From the NCBI GenBank assembly GCA_024195585.1, contig SWBL01000161.1:45248-109247 (forward strand): DNA of 64,000 nucleotides, given 5' to 3'. The notes beneath the pieces are model-generated. The model was given only the letters and a program-made list of their open reading frames with translations, had not been told where the DNA came from and did not search any database. Below, piece after piece: positions 25,047 through 36,788 of the stretch. This DNA is from Aureobasidium sp. EXF-3400. Taxonomy: Eukaryota; Ascomycota; Dothideomycetes; Dothideales; Saccotheciaceae. How positions within the stretch are numbered: position 1 is the stretch's first letter; the number at the start of each line of letters is the position of its first letter. The translations under genes were made by a program, and so were the position numbers.

Positions 25047-27231
25047 ATGGCTCCCTCAAGAGATGTCGAGTCCCAGCAGGGTGAGTCCACCTTGTCATCC
25101 TTAAATACCATCTACTGACCATGCACAGGCTCCATCTTCTCCGTATCGGGGTATGTCGCCTCGCCCGTCCACCACCACCTACCACCTACTAACGCCCCTT
25201 CAGTCCCGTCATTATCGCCGAGAACATGATCGGTGTCGCCATGTACGAACTCGTACGTACCGCCTTGTCTCGGAACACACAATGCGCAATGCTAAAAGGA
25301 GCAGGTCAAAGTCGGCAAGGACGGTCTCGTTGGTGAAGTTATCAGAATCGACAACGACAAGGCCACCATTCAGGTCTACGAAGAGACCGGTACGTTCGCA
25401 TATACGCACAAGCTACACTCAGTCAGCTGATCCAAACCAGCTGGTGTCACCGTTGGTGATCCCGTCTACAGAACCGGCAAGCCTTTGTCCGTCGAGCTCG
25501 GTCCCGGTTTGATGGAGACCATTTACGATGGTATTCAGCGCCCTCTCAAGGGTATCTCGGACGTCTCCAACAGCATCTACATTCCCCGTGGCATCGACGT
25601 GCCCGCCCTGGACCGCCAAAGAAAGTGGGACTTCAAGCCTGCTGACTACAAGGTTGGCGACCACATCACTGGTGGTGACGTTTTCGGTTCCGTCTGGGAA
25701 AACTCGCTGCTCAGCGACCACAAGATTCTCCTTCCTCCCAGAGCTCGCGGTACCATCACCCGTATTGCTGAGGCTGGAAGCTACACTGTCGACGAGAAGA
25801 TCCTCGAGGTTGAGTTCGAGGGCAAGAAGTCCGAGTACAGCATGATGCAGGAGTGGCCCGTCCGTGTCCCTCGTCCCGTCAACGACAAGCTCGGTTCCGA
25901 CTCGCCCTTCATTGTCGGTCAGCGTGTCCTCGACGCCCTCTTCCCTAGTGTCCAGGGTGGTACTGTCTGTATTCCTGGTGCTTTCGGTTGTGGCAAGACT
26001 GTCATTTCTCAGTCTGTCTCCAAGTTCTCCAACTCTGACATTATTGTCTACGTCGGATGTGTACGTTTGACCCGAAGTAGGAACACCACGTCATCGAGTC
26101 TGGTCATCAGGCAGAGTCGTGGTGTTTCTCTTACTCGTGCCTTTGAAGATTATGCTAACTCTTGTGTTTAGGGTGAACGTGGTAACGAGATGGCTGAAGT
26201 CTTGATGGACTTCCCCGAGCTTACCATCGACGTTAACGGCAAGAAGGAGCCCATCATGAAGCGTACTACCCTTATCGCCAACACCTCCAACATGCCCGTC
26301 GCTGCTCGTGAGGCTTCTATCTACACTGGTATCACCGTCGCCGAGTACTTCCGTGACCAGGGTAAGGACGTTGCCATGATGGCCGACTCGTCTTCTCGTT
26401 GGGCTGAGGCTCTTCGTGAGATTTCTGGTCGTCTCGGAGAGATGCCTGCTGACCAGGGTTTCCCTGCTTACCTCGGTGCCAAGCTTGCCTCTTTCTACGA
26501 GCGTGCTGGTCGTGTTACTGCTCTTGGTAGCCCTGACCGTAAGGGCAGTGTTTCCATTGTCGGTGCCGTTTCTCCTCCTGGTGGTGATTTCTCAGACCCT
26601 GTTACCAGTTCTACTCTTGGTATTGTACAGGTCTTCTGGGGTCTCGACAAGAAGCTTGCCCAGCGTAAGCATTTCCCTTCGATCAACACCTCGCTCTCTT
26701 ACTCCAAGTACACTACCTCGCTGGAGAAGTACTACCAAGAAAACAACCCCGAGTTCCCTCGTCTGCGTGACCGTATCAAGGAGCTTTTGACCACTTCCGA
26801 GGATCTCGAACAAGTCGTGCAACTGGTCGGAAAGTCTGCCCTTGGTGATGGTGACAAGATCACTCTTGATGTCGCAACCCTTCTCAAGGAGGACTTCTTG
26901 CAACAAAACGGTTACAGTGACTACGATCAGTTCTGCCCTCTATGGAAGACTTTCTGGATGATGAAGAACATGATGAGCTTCCACGACGAGGCCCAGAAGG
27001 CCATCTCCCAAGGCCATGCCTGGAGCAAGGTCAGAGAGGCTACCGGTGAGATCCAGAGCGAACTCAGAAGCATGAAGTTCGAGCTTCCAGACGACGGTGA
27101 GGAGAAGGTCGTCAAGAAGGTGAGTCGCGATTTTTGCCTACTCGAAGATTTTGATATACTGACATTCAACGCAGTACGAGGACCTCTTGCAGAAAATGAA
27201 CGAGAAGTTCGCTTCCGTCATGGACGAGTAA
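25047..27231 (+). CDS. vma1: V-type proton ATPase catalytic subunit A
   Basis: ATP-hydrolysing subunit of the V1 sector that drives vacuolar acidification. Seven exons: 25047-25080, 25129-25150, 25204-25252, 25305-25389, 25441-26060, 26172-27119, 27175-27231; 604 aa, the family's normal length. The P-loop GAFGCGKTV lies near residue 245. [30 protein letters not shown] and the C-terminal helical domain ending [12 protein letters not shown] support the call. The 5' end is split into four tiny exons, the shortest 22 bases. The 111-base intron at 26061-26171 falls right after the codons for YVGC, next to the site that carries an intein in some yeasts; no intein is present. Confidence 0.96.
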
Positions 27232-27461
27232 AGAAGACAATAGACAATTGTTTTGATTGTGTTTTTGGGCGTTTAGATGGTCCTTCGAGGCTGTATATAA
27301 TCTCATTTTTGAAGCGTTGTTGTATTCGAACATGTGTTTCCCCGCATCCGTGCTGTCCATCACTCCGCATCCGAGGTTCATGGTCGTGTTCCCTTCATGT
27401 TCAATAAACAACCCATCTTTTCTGAATCGTAGCATTGTCTCTTATTCCAAAGCTGGCCGCG

Positions 27462-28794
27462 ATGTCACAATCTCCACCTCTTACCGGCCTGCGGGTGCTT
27501 GAATTTGCAGGACTGGCTCCTGGTGAGACTCTCCACTTCCATTTACATGACCACACCTTGCTGATGGAGGTAATCTGCAGGACCATTCGCAGGCCTCTTA
27601 CTAGCCGACTGGGGCGCCTCTGTGCTACGCATCGACCGTGCAGTTCCAGGAGCGCACACTTCCAACCCACCACTCCCAACCTCTGACCTCCTAACCCGCC
27701 ACAAATCATCCATAGCCGTGGACATCAAGTCCCCCTCTGGCATTTCCCTCATCAAATCTCTAATCCCCAATGTTGACATCCTGATCGACCCGTTTCGACC
27801 GGGCGTTCTCGAGAAAGCAGGCTTGTCACCTGAAAACGTGTTGCTGAAACTTAACCCGCGGTTGATTGTTGCGCGCATGACTGGCTTTCGCAGGGATGGC
27901 AAGTATGCCTCCATGGCTGGACACGATATCAACTACGTCGCTGTTTCTGGCGTCCTCTCTCAGCTAGGACGGAAAGGAGATACACCATATCCACCCGCCA
28001 ACCTGTTGGGAGATTTCGGCGGCGGCGGATTGGTTTGTTTCTTGGGGATTGTGATGGCAGTGTTGCAAAGACAAACAAGCGGGTTAGGGCAGGTTGTGGA
28101 AGCGAACATGGTTGATGGAGCTGCGTATTTGGGTGTTATGCCTAGGTTTGCGAGAAAAACACCCATGTGGGATCAACCCAGAGGAGAGAATCTTTTGGAT
28201 GGTGGATGTCCTTATTACGATACTTATGAGTGCAAGGATGGGGGTCATATGGCTGTGTGAGTCTTTTTCCTAAGCTGCTACTTGCAAACGCAAATCACTA
28301 ACCATCAACAAAACAGAGGAGCTCTGGAACCCCAATTCTTTGCTCAACTGCTCAAAGGCCTAGGACTCAAGTCCTCTGACCTCTCTGGACCTAGAGAAGA
28401 CCGCAACGCCTGGCCAGCACTACGCCACCTCTTCACAAAAACTTTCAAGTCCAAATCTCGGTCTGAGTGGGAGAAAATCTTCGATGACACGGATGCTTGT
28501 TGCACACCCGTACTCACACAAGACGAACTCGAAGAAAGTGGATATGATCAACGACCCATAGTGACGCTGAAAGATTCTCCCGGCAAGGCTATTGCGGAAG
28601 GCGATGCAGATGCGAGACCGGCGTGTCAAGGGCAAGGAATAGGTGTGGAGGGAAATGGGTGGCAGAGTAATGGGCTAGCGCCGGGTGTTGGTGGTGAAGA
28701 GGTCCTGGCGAGATGGATGGGTTGGAGCAGAGGAAGGCAATACGATGTTGTTGGTGGAGGACTTGTGCGATTAGGTGGAGGATCTAAACTGTAA
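27462..28794 (+). CDS. CoA-transferase family III protein (CaiB/BaiF, alpha-methylacyl-CoA racemase-like)
   Basis: Exons 27462-27522, 27581-28256 and 28317-28794, 404 aa. The N-terminal pattern [20 protein letters not shown], then [10 protein letters not shown], is the family hallmark; [42 protein letters not shown], and NMVDGAAYL follow. His/Asp in AGHDINY correspond to the racemase catalytic region. The C-terminus has the TPVL/DELEESG segment and a Gly-rich tail. Alpha-methylacyl-CoA racemase (peroxisomal/mitochondrial branched fatty acid oxidation) is the closest eukaryotic function, but this superfamily includes many CoA transferases, so the substrate is unassigned. The C-terminal residues SKL resemble a PTS1 peroxisomal signal (the last residues are GGGSKL), which supports a peroxisomal location. 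Confidence 0.87.
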
Positions 28795-29113
28795 GCTAGT
28801 GTTGATGACATGCTGTTTCTGCAGCTACTCTCAACATCACAGTCGCTTCACAATGAGAAGGTCCTCTCACATGAACATAAGTACGCCTCGGTGGACATGA
28901 ATTTTTTCGTAAAGAGCACTGCATTGCAAGAGGTGCATCAAGACAGGCCGTTATTGTTGGGGAAGAGCGATGGTATTCATTATTCTATAGTACATCAATC
29001 GTTTCCGCTCCTTCTTCATTCGTGATCTTTCGCTCAATTCCCATTATTTATCTCTAGCTCTTTCCCCATTCGTGATGTTTCGTTCCTTCTCATTCGTGAT
29101 GTCTCGCTCCTTC
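28795..29113. other. convergent 3' intergenic region
   Basis: 319 bases between the CoA-transferase and the chromodomain gene. It contains the three-copy CATTCGTGAT repeat annotated next. Confidence 0.5.
29017..29109 (+). repeat. three copies of a 19-base repeat (CATTCGTGATNTYTCGYTC)
   Basis: Copies at 29017-29035, 29067-29085 and 29091-29109 differ by one to three bases. They sit in the 3' region shared by two convergent genes. No gene or known element matches. Confidence 0.75.
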
Positions 29114-32100
29114 CTAGTTCATTTTGCTGAGAGGGTGAGGGCGCTGAACAGAAGGACTGCCCTGACGGCTGGCTGGTTCACGAGTGCCGGCACGAGGGCT
29201 GCGTGGAATGCTGCTAGAACGAGTTCCAACGCGACCACGAGGCTCACGCAGACGGTTGAGCTCTTCACTCATGCGCTGCATAGTTCCCTCTCTTTCATTC
29301 AAGTCGTGACGCAGCTTCTTGATCATATCGCTGTACTTCTTGTTGAGAGCGTTGTTGTTCAGTTCCTTCAATCTGGCCTGTTCACCAGAAGCCTTGACTT
29401 CGAGTTCAGCAACGCGTTGTTCAAGCTGGGCATTGGCAGAACCGAGCTTGGTGTTCTCGGTCGAAGCAGTCTGGTACTGACTGGTCACATAACCAAGCTG
29501 TTGCTCAGCCATTCTGGCACGGTTGACTTCTCTGTCTCTCTCGACGACGGCGGCGAGGACCTCGGCCTTGCTCTTCTCGAGCTCAGCACGCTCAGGAATT
29601 GTGTGGTTGACCAAGGCGGCTCCGGCAATCTCAAGTTGCTTCTTCAAATCCAGGACCTCGTCACGGAGCGAAGTATTCTTGGCCCTAAGGTCATTGTTCG
29701 AAGTGCTCAGTCTCTCCTCTCTCTGCAGAGCATCGTTGCGCTCCTTCTGAGCCTTGACCATCAGAGCACGCTGCTCTTCATGGTCGTACTGCAAAGTCTC
29801 CATGTTCTTAGTGAGTTCGCGTAGCTGTGCCTGGGCACGGTGGAGTTCTTGAAGAGTAGCAGCATGCTGTGAGGCAGCCACAGAATCACTGACATGCGAA
29901 TTCGATATGGGAAGTGTGCCTGGTGTAATGTGCATGTCGGCCGGGTTGATGGTCAAAGGAAGAGACTCGTCGACGCGGACTCTCTTAGCCAATGGTACCT
30001 CATCATTGTCCAAGTGACGTTTGTTAGACACCATGAGTTCGTCTTCTGAGCCAGGTTGACTCGAGAGTGCTTCAACCAATTGCAGGTTGGGCAAGCCGTA
30101 GAAAGGCCAGTCCGCCTCGCCCGGGTTGAGAACCCAAGAGATGATATCAGATGCCTTGATCTCGAAGTCAGTGTCGGCGCCTCTGCTCTGCCAGCCAGCG
30201 GCCAGCCTCTCATTAGTGACAGTGCTGATAAGTACGTGGAGGCGCTCTGCTTCAGACAAATTAGACGGAATGCAACGCTCTACATGCTCAATAGAGAGGG
30301 GAATGACAAGAGAGATTGTAGGGACAAGTGTGTCTTGAGAGAGAATCTTCTGCGTGCGTGTGATAATGCCGCTAGACATGCTTCCATCAAGGACAACAAC
30401 CATATCAATATCCAGTGATGACGTGTAGATGGTCTCGACGCTGGTCAACAAGATTGTTGCTGTTGATTCATGGTTGGTAACATTGTTCTGGCCATCAATC
30501 ACGTTGTACATGATGCTAATTCCCTGCAAGAAGTTTTGGAGGATAGCAGCAAGTCTGCCAGGGTCAACAAGCAGTGCAATGTGAAGGTTGTGACGCTTAG
30601 CCGCATCCAAAAGGCTCTTCAAGAATCTGAACTTTGAGCTCATGGTCATGTCCCAATCTGCTTGAAGGGATTGACTGGTCTGAGAAGCTGACGATGTGCC
30701 GGGATTGTTGAGGTCGAGGTGGTTGACAATGCAGTGGAGCTGAACAACAAAATCGCGAGCCTGTTGAGCAAGCTCGGAGTCGGCTGGCCAAATCTTGTGC
30801 AAAGTGAATTCCTCAATCATGGCCTTGCAAGTTTCGAAGGCACATTTGTAGTGATCCTTTTGAGACACACCAAAGTCTAATGATACCAAGTGCTGGTTGT
30901 TGTCGTTGTCGACAGAAGCGTCGTTCATGGTAAGGTCTTGCGAGACGTAAGGACGTGAAGTTTCGGCATTGATTTGTGGGCCTTGTCCAGGCAGTAGAGT
31001 CTCATAGCGTTCAGAACGAGAGTATTCTTCGGGTGTCTCATCAGGGATCACTTCAACTGGAGGAACAGTTGAGGGTGAGCGGACCTCACGATCAGCAACA
31101 GCAGGTGACATGAGTCTGGCCGGAACTGCAGATGCCGGCTTGGGTGAACGCAGATCCAGAAGTGGTACAGCCACCCTCGAAGGAGTGGGAGTGCTTGGGG
31201 CAGTAAGAGCGGACTTCTCGGCCTCAGCTTGGTTTTGAGCTTCAATTCTGGCTACGGTTGCGGCTCGCGATGCTTTCAGTCTTTCCACGGTACTCATACG
31301 AGTACCATTAGGGTTCATGGTAGGGCTCATAGCGGATGCTGGAGTGTGCGCACCGCTGAGCTCAGGGTCTGACAAGCTCTTGATAGGCGAAGGAGCAGAT
31401 GCACCGATTGTGTTGGGAAGGTTTGATGGTGGGGATACGATAGGACTTGACGGGATTGATACTCCCTGGGCAGACTCGTGCTGAACAGATGCTTGATGAG
31501 CAGATGCTTGATGAGCAGGTGCTTGATGAGCAGGTGCTTGATGAGCAGGTGCTTGATGAGCAGGCGCGATCTGAGTATTGAATCCAAGGGAAGAAGTTGT
31601 GACTTCCTCAGCAGAACTCTGAGCGAATTCAAATGGTGGGATTTGCTGAGTGGGTGGTTGCTGGAGTTGGAAGGAAGTCTGCTGAGCGGCTTGTTCCACG
31701 TGACTTTGCTGGTTGGTTGCTTGAGTCTGGTGAGACAATGTGTTTTGGCCAGACTCCTGATTAGGTGCAGAAGGAGATGAGGGCGGGTCAGATTGCGCTT
31801 CGTTCTGTGCTTGAGATGTAGCCGGCAATTGATGATGGGATTCCGATTGCGACTGCGACTGCGATTGAGTTGATTTATCGGCAGCCTCCGTGGGTGGTGC
31901 AGATGAAGTAGAGCTTGAGCGCACAGCGCCTAGAGATGCTGGCGATGGAGAACGTGTAGAAACGTGCTCAGCAATACCATGGGCAATGGGACTTGATGCT
32001 GCCTCTGTAACGATCTTGTTTCTTGTTGATAGTTCAAGTGATGGTCCGGTTTGAGTTGCAGGCGCAGCGACATCCGACTGTGGAGCGTCCTCAGGTTTCT

Positions 32101-33791
32101 GAAAAGGAAAGTTAACCGAGCCAATCATAACGCGTCATTCCGCGTTCTTCAACGCGACAAGATCGATTAGATAACATAACAAAATAGTGATGGATAAATC
32201 GTCATGGATAGATGGATGGATGGATGGATCTTACCTGTACCATACTGCTTTCGGAAATGGGCTGTTCGTGGCTAACCACCTGCTGGGTGTCTGCTTGCTC
32301 AACGACAACCTGGCTCTCAGTGGTAGCGTCCTCAAAAGTCTCCATTTGGTCGTCCATCTGTTGCTCTCCCGCGATGCGCTGCTCTGAAATGTGCACACTG
32401 CTCGCGTCGAGATGACTCTGTGAGTCAGGGATCACTGCGTCGGCACCGAAGCGGCGTGCCAGTGGAATAGAGAGTGTATGAACGCTTGACGAGCTGTTAA
32501 CCGTACTGTTGACAAAAGTGGATCCAGAAGTGGCTCCTGGTTCGTAAGGAGAATTGTTTGCAGAGAGGCTCGACGCGGCAGCAGCGTCGACCACGGGCTG
32601 AGAGTCGGTAAGCTCCTCTGGACTGGTGGTAGTTTGTTTTTCGGGACGAGCTGGCTCTGGTTGTGTGCCGCTGATAATCTGTGATGAGCGGAAGTCACTA
32701 AATTCCTCGTTGAACACCGGCGATGATGGCTGTCGGCTAGGCGACTGCTTACGGGCAGAACGCGTCTCGCGCTGCAACTGTGCAGCAGCTGCATCGTACA
32801 TTTCACTTTCTTCTATCTCGGCCATGCTAACTTCTTCAGAGCGAGACGCAGCAGCTGGAGTCGTGGGCTTTGATGCAGTGTTATCTTGACGAGGCACCTT
32901 TGGCGGTCTTCCTCTCTTCTTGCCCAAGGTTGGTTGAGCTTCCTCATTGACGTGTTGGACTCCATCCTCAAAGGAACCGGTGATCAAGGGTGGCTTGCGG
33001 TTCGTCAGGCGCCTGAGAGGGACATCATCATCGTCATCATCGCTCAAATCAACAGCGATAGCCTTTGGACGCTTGCGATGTTGACCTGATACGCGGCTTG
33101 TTCGCTTCTGCAGAGGACTTGACTTTGAGGACCTACCAACTCTCGCAGGTTGCTGGTCTGTATATTCACCATTCTCGTCCTGCTCTTTTGCCTTTTGAAC
33201 AACATCAGGACCTGGGAGCGACTTTCTAGGTCGACCGCGGGGTCGTGGAGGGGGCTTTGAGCGCATCTCGTCTTCGTCGTTATCTTCTTCTCTCGATTGT
33301 GTTTCCGGAAGCTTGGATGAGGATTTGGGTGGTCTTCCTGGCTTCCTCTTCACAACCAGAGACAATTTCTTTGCAGGTGGTGTGACTTCGACGGCAGCAT
33401 TCGACTTCCTCTTTAAAAGGTTCAGCTTGACGGGCGGCTTTGAACTGGAAGCTGTCGTGCGCTTGGAAGGTCGTTGCTCATCCTTAGACTGCTCGTCATC
33501 ATCATCGTCGATCTGGATGACCTCGCGAGGCGAAGCAGGACGGTCTGTACTCTTTCTCTTTCGCTTTCTTTCCTCGTTCAATGCCTGCTGTTTCTTGTCT
33601 TCCCACTCCTGGATCGCGGCTTCGGTAACATTGCCCTTGGGCTCCCAGGTAGGTTCGAACTTATGGTCGTCAATGTCCTCCCAGTCAACCAGATATTGCA
33701 TCTTGTTCTCCTTGAGGATGCCGCGGATAGAGTAGAAAGGCTCCTCAACCGGCTCGCTCAGTTGGCGGCTCTTGCGCTTAGAAGAGCCCAT
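29114..33791 (-). CDS. chromodomain protein with AT-hooks and an HDA1-complex subunit 2/3-like region
   Basis: Probable heterochromatin/histone-deacetylase complex protein, comparable with Neurospora CDP-2 of the HCHC complex. Exons 32235-33791 and 29114-32098, 1513 aa. Residues about 17-68 are a chromodomain (FYSIRGILKE, YLVDWEDIDDHKFEPTWEP) with the aromatic cage. Three AT-hooks follow at about 148-156 (KRKPGRPPK), 184-190 (RPRGRPRK) and 291-298 (KKRGRPPK). A long disordered Q/S/P-rich stretch with HQAPA repeats spans about 520-900. An HDA2/3-type domain runs about 930-1150 (CAFETCKAMIEEFTLHKIWP, VVVLDGSMSSG). A coiled coil covers about 1265-1460. I chose the ATG at 33791 (A at -3). The complex assignment is inference from domain content. 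Confidence 0.85.
31486..31560 (-). repeat. five tandem 15-base units encoding (H)QAPA/QASA repeats
   Basis: Five contiguous 15-base units (CAGRTGCTTGATGAG on the plus strand), nearly identical, plus degenerate flanking units. In the chromodomain gene they encode a five-residue repeat of the AHQAP/AHQAS type. Unit length keeps the frame, so copy number can vary without breaking the gene. Confidence 0.9.
32204..32230. repeat. GATG microsatellite in an intron
   Basis: A run of GATG/GATA tetranucleotides within the single intron (32099-32234) of the chromodomain gene, starting only a few bases inside its donor site. Confidence 0.85.
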
Positions 33792-35350
33792 GGTCGCATG
33801 TCCTTCCACTCGGGGGCCGATGGGAGTCTGCGGCCGAAATGGTCAGCTTGTCACGGCATACTTTTTTGTGTCACCTGCGTTGCTTGAGGGAGACGCGACG
33901 GGTGTGGGGAAGCTTGGTAAATTGAAGAACGCGTGAAATTGGCAAGAGGCCGATTGGCGTCGGCGCTTTCCGCATGGGGTATGTGTATTAACGACCCCAT
34001 GTTGAACTGACTTACCTGATAGATATCAAGAGATCTGCTCTTTGGAGAAGAGATCTTGAATCAAAGTGGCTCAATGAGTTGCGAAAAGGCACTGAAGATC
34101 TGAGGAGAGGTAAGTGTCTTGCCTTGAAGATGAGCTTTGGCGATAACAAGGTTATCGTTGAGGGTTCAGATCATACGGCTTGAGGCAGTCGCTAAGCCGA
34201 GAGAGTATGAGAGTAGGAAAGAGAAGAATGACTGACCTCGAGAGGGAGCGACGGACGTCAAATCTTTCGGAAGCCGAAGTTCTGAATCAAGGTAAGTGGG
34301 TTGCTTCGAGTGGCAGTGATAATATAGCTGCTGTTGTTCGTCGGGCTACAGTGACTACCACACTGCAGTGTATGACGAAGGTGAGGGTGATCGAGGAGAA
34401 GTAAAAGAAGAAGGACTAACCACGAAAGGTGTGAGGCAGACTTGTATTCAGCGAGAAGATGGTCTTGTGTGACGGTCAAACGAATGCATCGGTCTGACGC
34501 CTGTGGTGGTCAAAAGGCAAGAAAAATCCTCTGCACCTTCAATGCGATGGTAGCGAGGATTGAAGGAGTGCAATAAGCTCAAAAGAAGGAAGAGGAACCA
34601 TCCAATGTACGGTGTTGCTGTCGCGTAGGTGTGTACCGTCAAGAGAGGTGGTAGAAGGAGTCCGTGAGGAAAGTGGCCGGGTGACAGGCGAGCCAAAACG
34701 ACTTGGTAAAAGTTGGCAGTCCGACCTTGGAAGTCGGCAGACCCACCCACGAAGTCGGCAGAGCGATGTAAAGCACCCAAAGCGACGAGAAAAGTAAAGG
34801 TAAATGCTACTGAAGAACTCATTCGACGCTATAGACTGGTAGTGATATGTCACTGCTGCTCAACCGTTCACGATTCGACCCTCAGGGCCAGCAGTCAAAG
34901 TAGGAAGGCATAGAGTCATGGACACGGGTAGGGTATATTGGTCTACGTGTACGGGAGAAGACATCGGCATCAAGGGTAGCCAGAATGGAGATACAAGAGA
35001 CACATCCTTAGAGAGAAGCAAGCATGCATTCATGTCAGAACACGTGAGAGAGAAGGTGGCCGGCATGTAAACGTAAAGAGACTCATGGATAGCGTACGAC
35101 TAGCATGTAGAGGGGAAGAGCTTGAAGAAAAGAAGAGCAGTCAATGGACAAGGAGATATGATGATTTTTGAAGAATTTATGTGATTCATTTTCATTCGTA
35201 CCAACGTCTTCATCTAAGAAGGCCAAATCGTCTTCGTTCCAACCATCAGGAAGGCTACAACCTAGGGGTGCCAATCCTCTTCATCTAGCATGTACTATTT
35301 GCCTTTTTCGTAACATCATAGGGACAGAGATAAGCAGTCGCGTGATCTGC
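33792..35350. promoter_or_regulatory. long upstream region of the chromodomain gene
   Basis: 1559 bases without a convincing gene, upstream of the chromodomain gene and downstream of the GFA gene. Scattered GTAAGT/ACTTAC-like strings (for example 34012-34017) could mark 5' UTR introns of the chromodomain gene, but I cannot support a model. AAGTYGGCAG occurs three times at 34712-34762. Confidence 0.4.
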
Positions 35351-36269
35351 TTATTTGTTCTCGCCCTTGTCGAACTTCTCCTTTCTCTCAGCCTCGCGCT
35401 TTCTCTCGTGCTCGCGGACAAGGTCTGGGGGGCTGTCCTCGATGAGATCGCTAGAGTCGTTGAGACCGGACCACTTAGGAAGACCATCAGGGATGTCCAT
35501 GACACGCTGGCCGTAGAACATGTGGCATCTGGGTATGACGTTAGAATGATCAAAGACACGAAATGTCAGAAGATTGCATACCTGGGCTTAAAGTTGGCCT
35601 TGTCCTCATCGCTCTTGAGGTGGACCAAGCTGGGGAAGAGCAGGATCATGTTTCTACCCTCGTCCATAATGGGACTGTGGCAGAAGGAGCAGCGAACCTT
35701 GCAGGGAAGCTTGTGCTCGATCGACTTCTCGCTAGGGTCGTACCACTCGAGGTCATGGTGTCCGTTAGAGAAGTTGATGTCCTCCTTGTGGAAAATGGCG
35801 GCCCATTGGAAAGGTGCAGCTGTTATTTATGTCAGAAATGGCCTTCAATCATGTAGAAGCATATCAACATACCGTGCTGAGTCTGGCAAGTGGTGCAGTG
35901 GCACAACTTGGAGTCAAGAGGCTCCTCTCTGCTCAGTTGGTACTTGACCTTGCCGCAGTGGCAGCTGGCCTCATATCTGGCCTTGAAGTTCTCGTTGGAC
36001 TCGTGGATCTTGTAAGGTGCACGCTTCTGCCAGTCCTCGACTGGCTTCTCAGGCTTCTCGCCTCTGGCTTCCTTGGCATCCATGAGTTGTTTTTCGTCCT
36101 GGAAACTGCTTGAGAAACGGATCGACTGTCTGGCGACGGTCGGTGCGATACGTGGGGTTAAAAGGCGGGTGAAGAGGGGTGTAGAGGTTCTTGTGTGGTG
36201 AGACGCTGTTTGAAAGCCGACTCTTGACAATGTCTTGAGAGAAAAGGAAGTGAAGGGTCTTCCGGACAT
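35351..36269 (-). CDS. GFA-domain (glutathione-dependent formaldehyde-activating/CENP-V-like) zinc protein, probably mitochondrial
   Basis: Exons 35873-36269, 35582-35819 and 35351-35528, 270 aa. The first about 50 residues are basic, Ser/Thr rich and lack acids (SFSLKTLSRVGFQTAS, then RLLTPRIAPTVARQSIRFSS), a typical mitochondrial presequence. The GFA fold begins near residue 103 with ASCHCGKVKYQLS, then LCHCTTCQTQH, APFQWAAIFHKEDI, and after the second zinc site CKVRCSFCHSPIMDEGRNM. The tail is charged (REHERKREAERKEKFDKG). GFA proteins bind zinc through Cys clusters; glutathione chemistry is shown only for some members, so activity is not claimed. Confidence 0.88.
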
Positions 36270-36788
36270 TGAAGGAATTCAGAGAAGTAGATAAAGGGAT
36301 GAAGAAAACAAACGATAGTTGCGCATGATAAAATGCTGTCGCATTTACTATGACACGCGAGTACGTGATGTCATTGTCCCGTGCTGAAGCTCCATTTCAG
36401 ATGCATGACAGCTACAATACGACAGAAACGGGTCGTGCTACCAAACTTGTGGGGTTTTCTTATACAGCAATAACTCGCCTTGGCTTGATTGACGTGGTAA
36501 TGTTGAGACTGTTGGAGGCATGGACAAAACTGAGCATGCTGAGCAAATACCCGTCACTGATCGCAACTTATCTAGCCAGCAATGGTCACTTTCAAGCTCA
36601 CAGGTATCTGTAATACCCATAAATCTGTGCATATGCTGGATAAGGTAATAACATGCGTTTGCTATCGAATCCTGCCAGAACGGACTGTGGAGATATAGTA
36701 GGGGCAACGATCGAGGATCAAGATTACTAGTGTCTGATGATGAGGCTTGAACTACACGCTTGTTTGAGCCTCCTTTCCATCCATATTA
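36270..36788. promoter_or_regulatory. upstream region of the GFA-domain gene
   Basis: 519 bases between the end of the 5-phosphatase gene and the start of the GFA gene, both on the minus strand. It holds one 3' UTR and one promoter. No element recognised. Confidence 0.4.

Noticed and set aside
34448..34822. 124-codon minus-strand frame upstream of the chromodomain gene
   Set aside because: Composition looks random and it overlaps other equally long frames; probably 5' UTR or promoter sequence.
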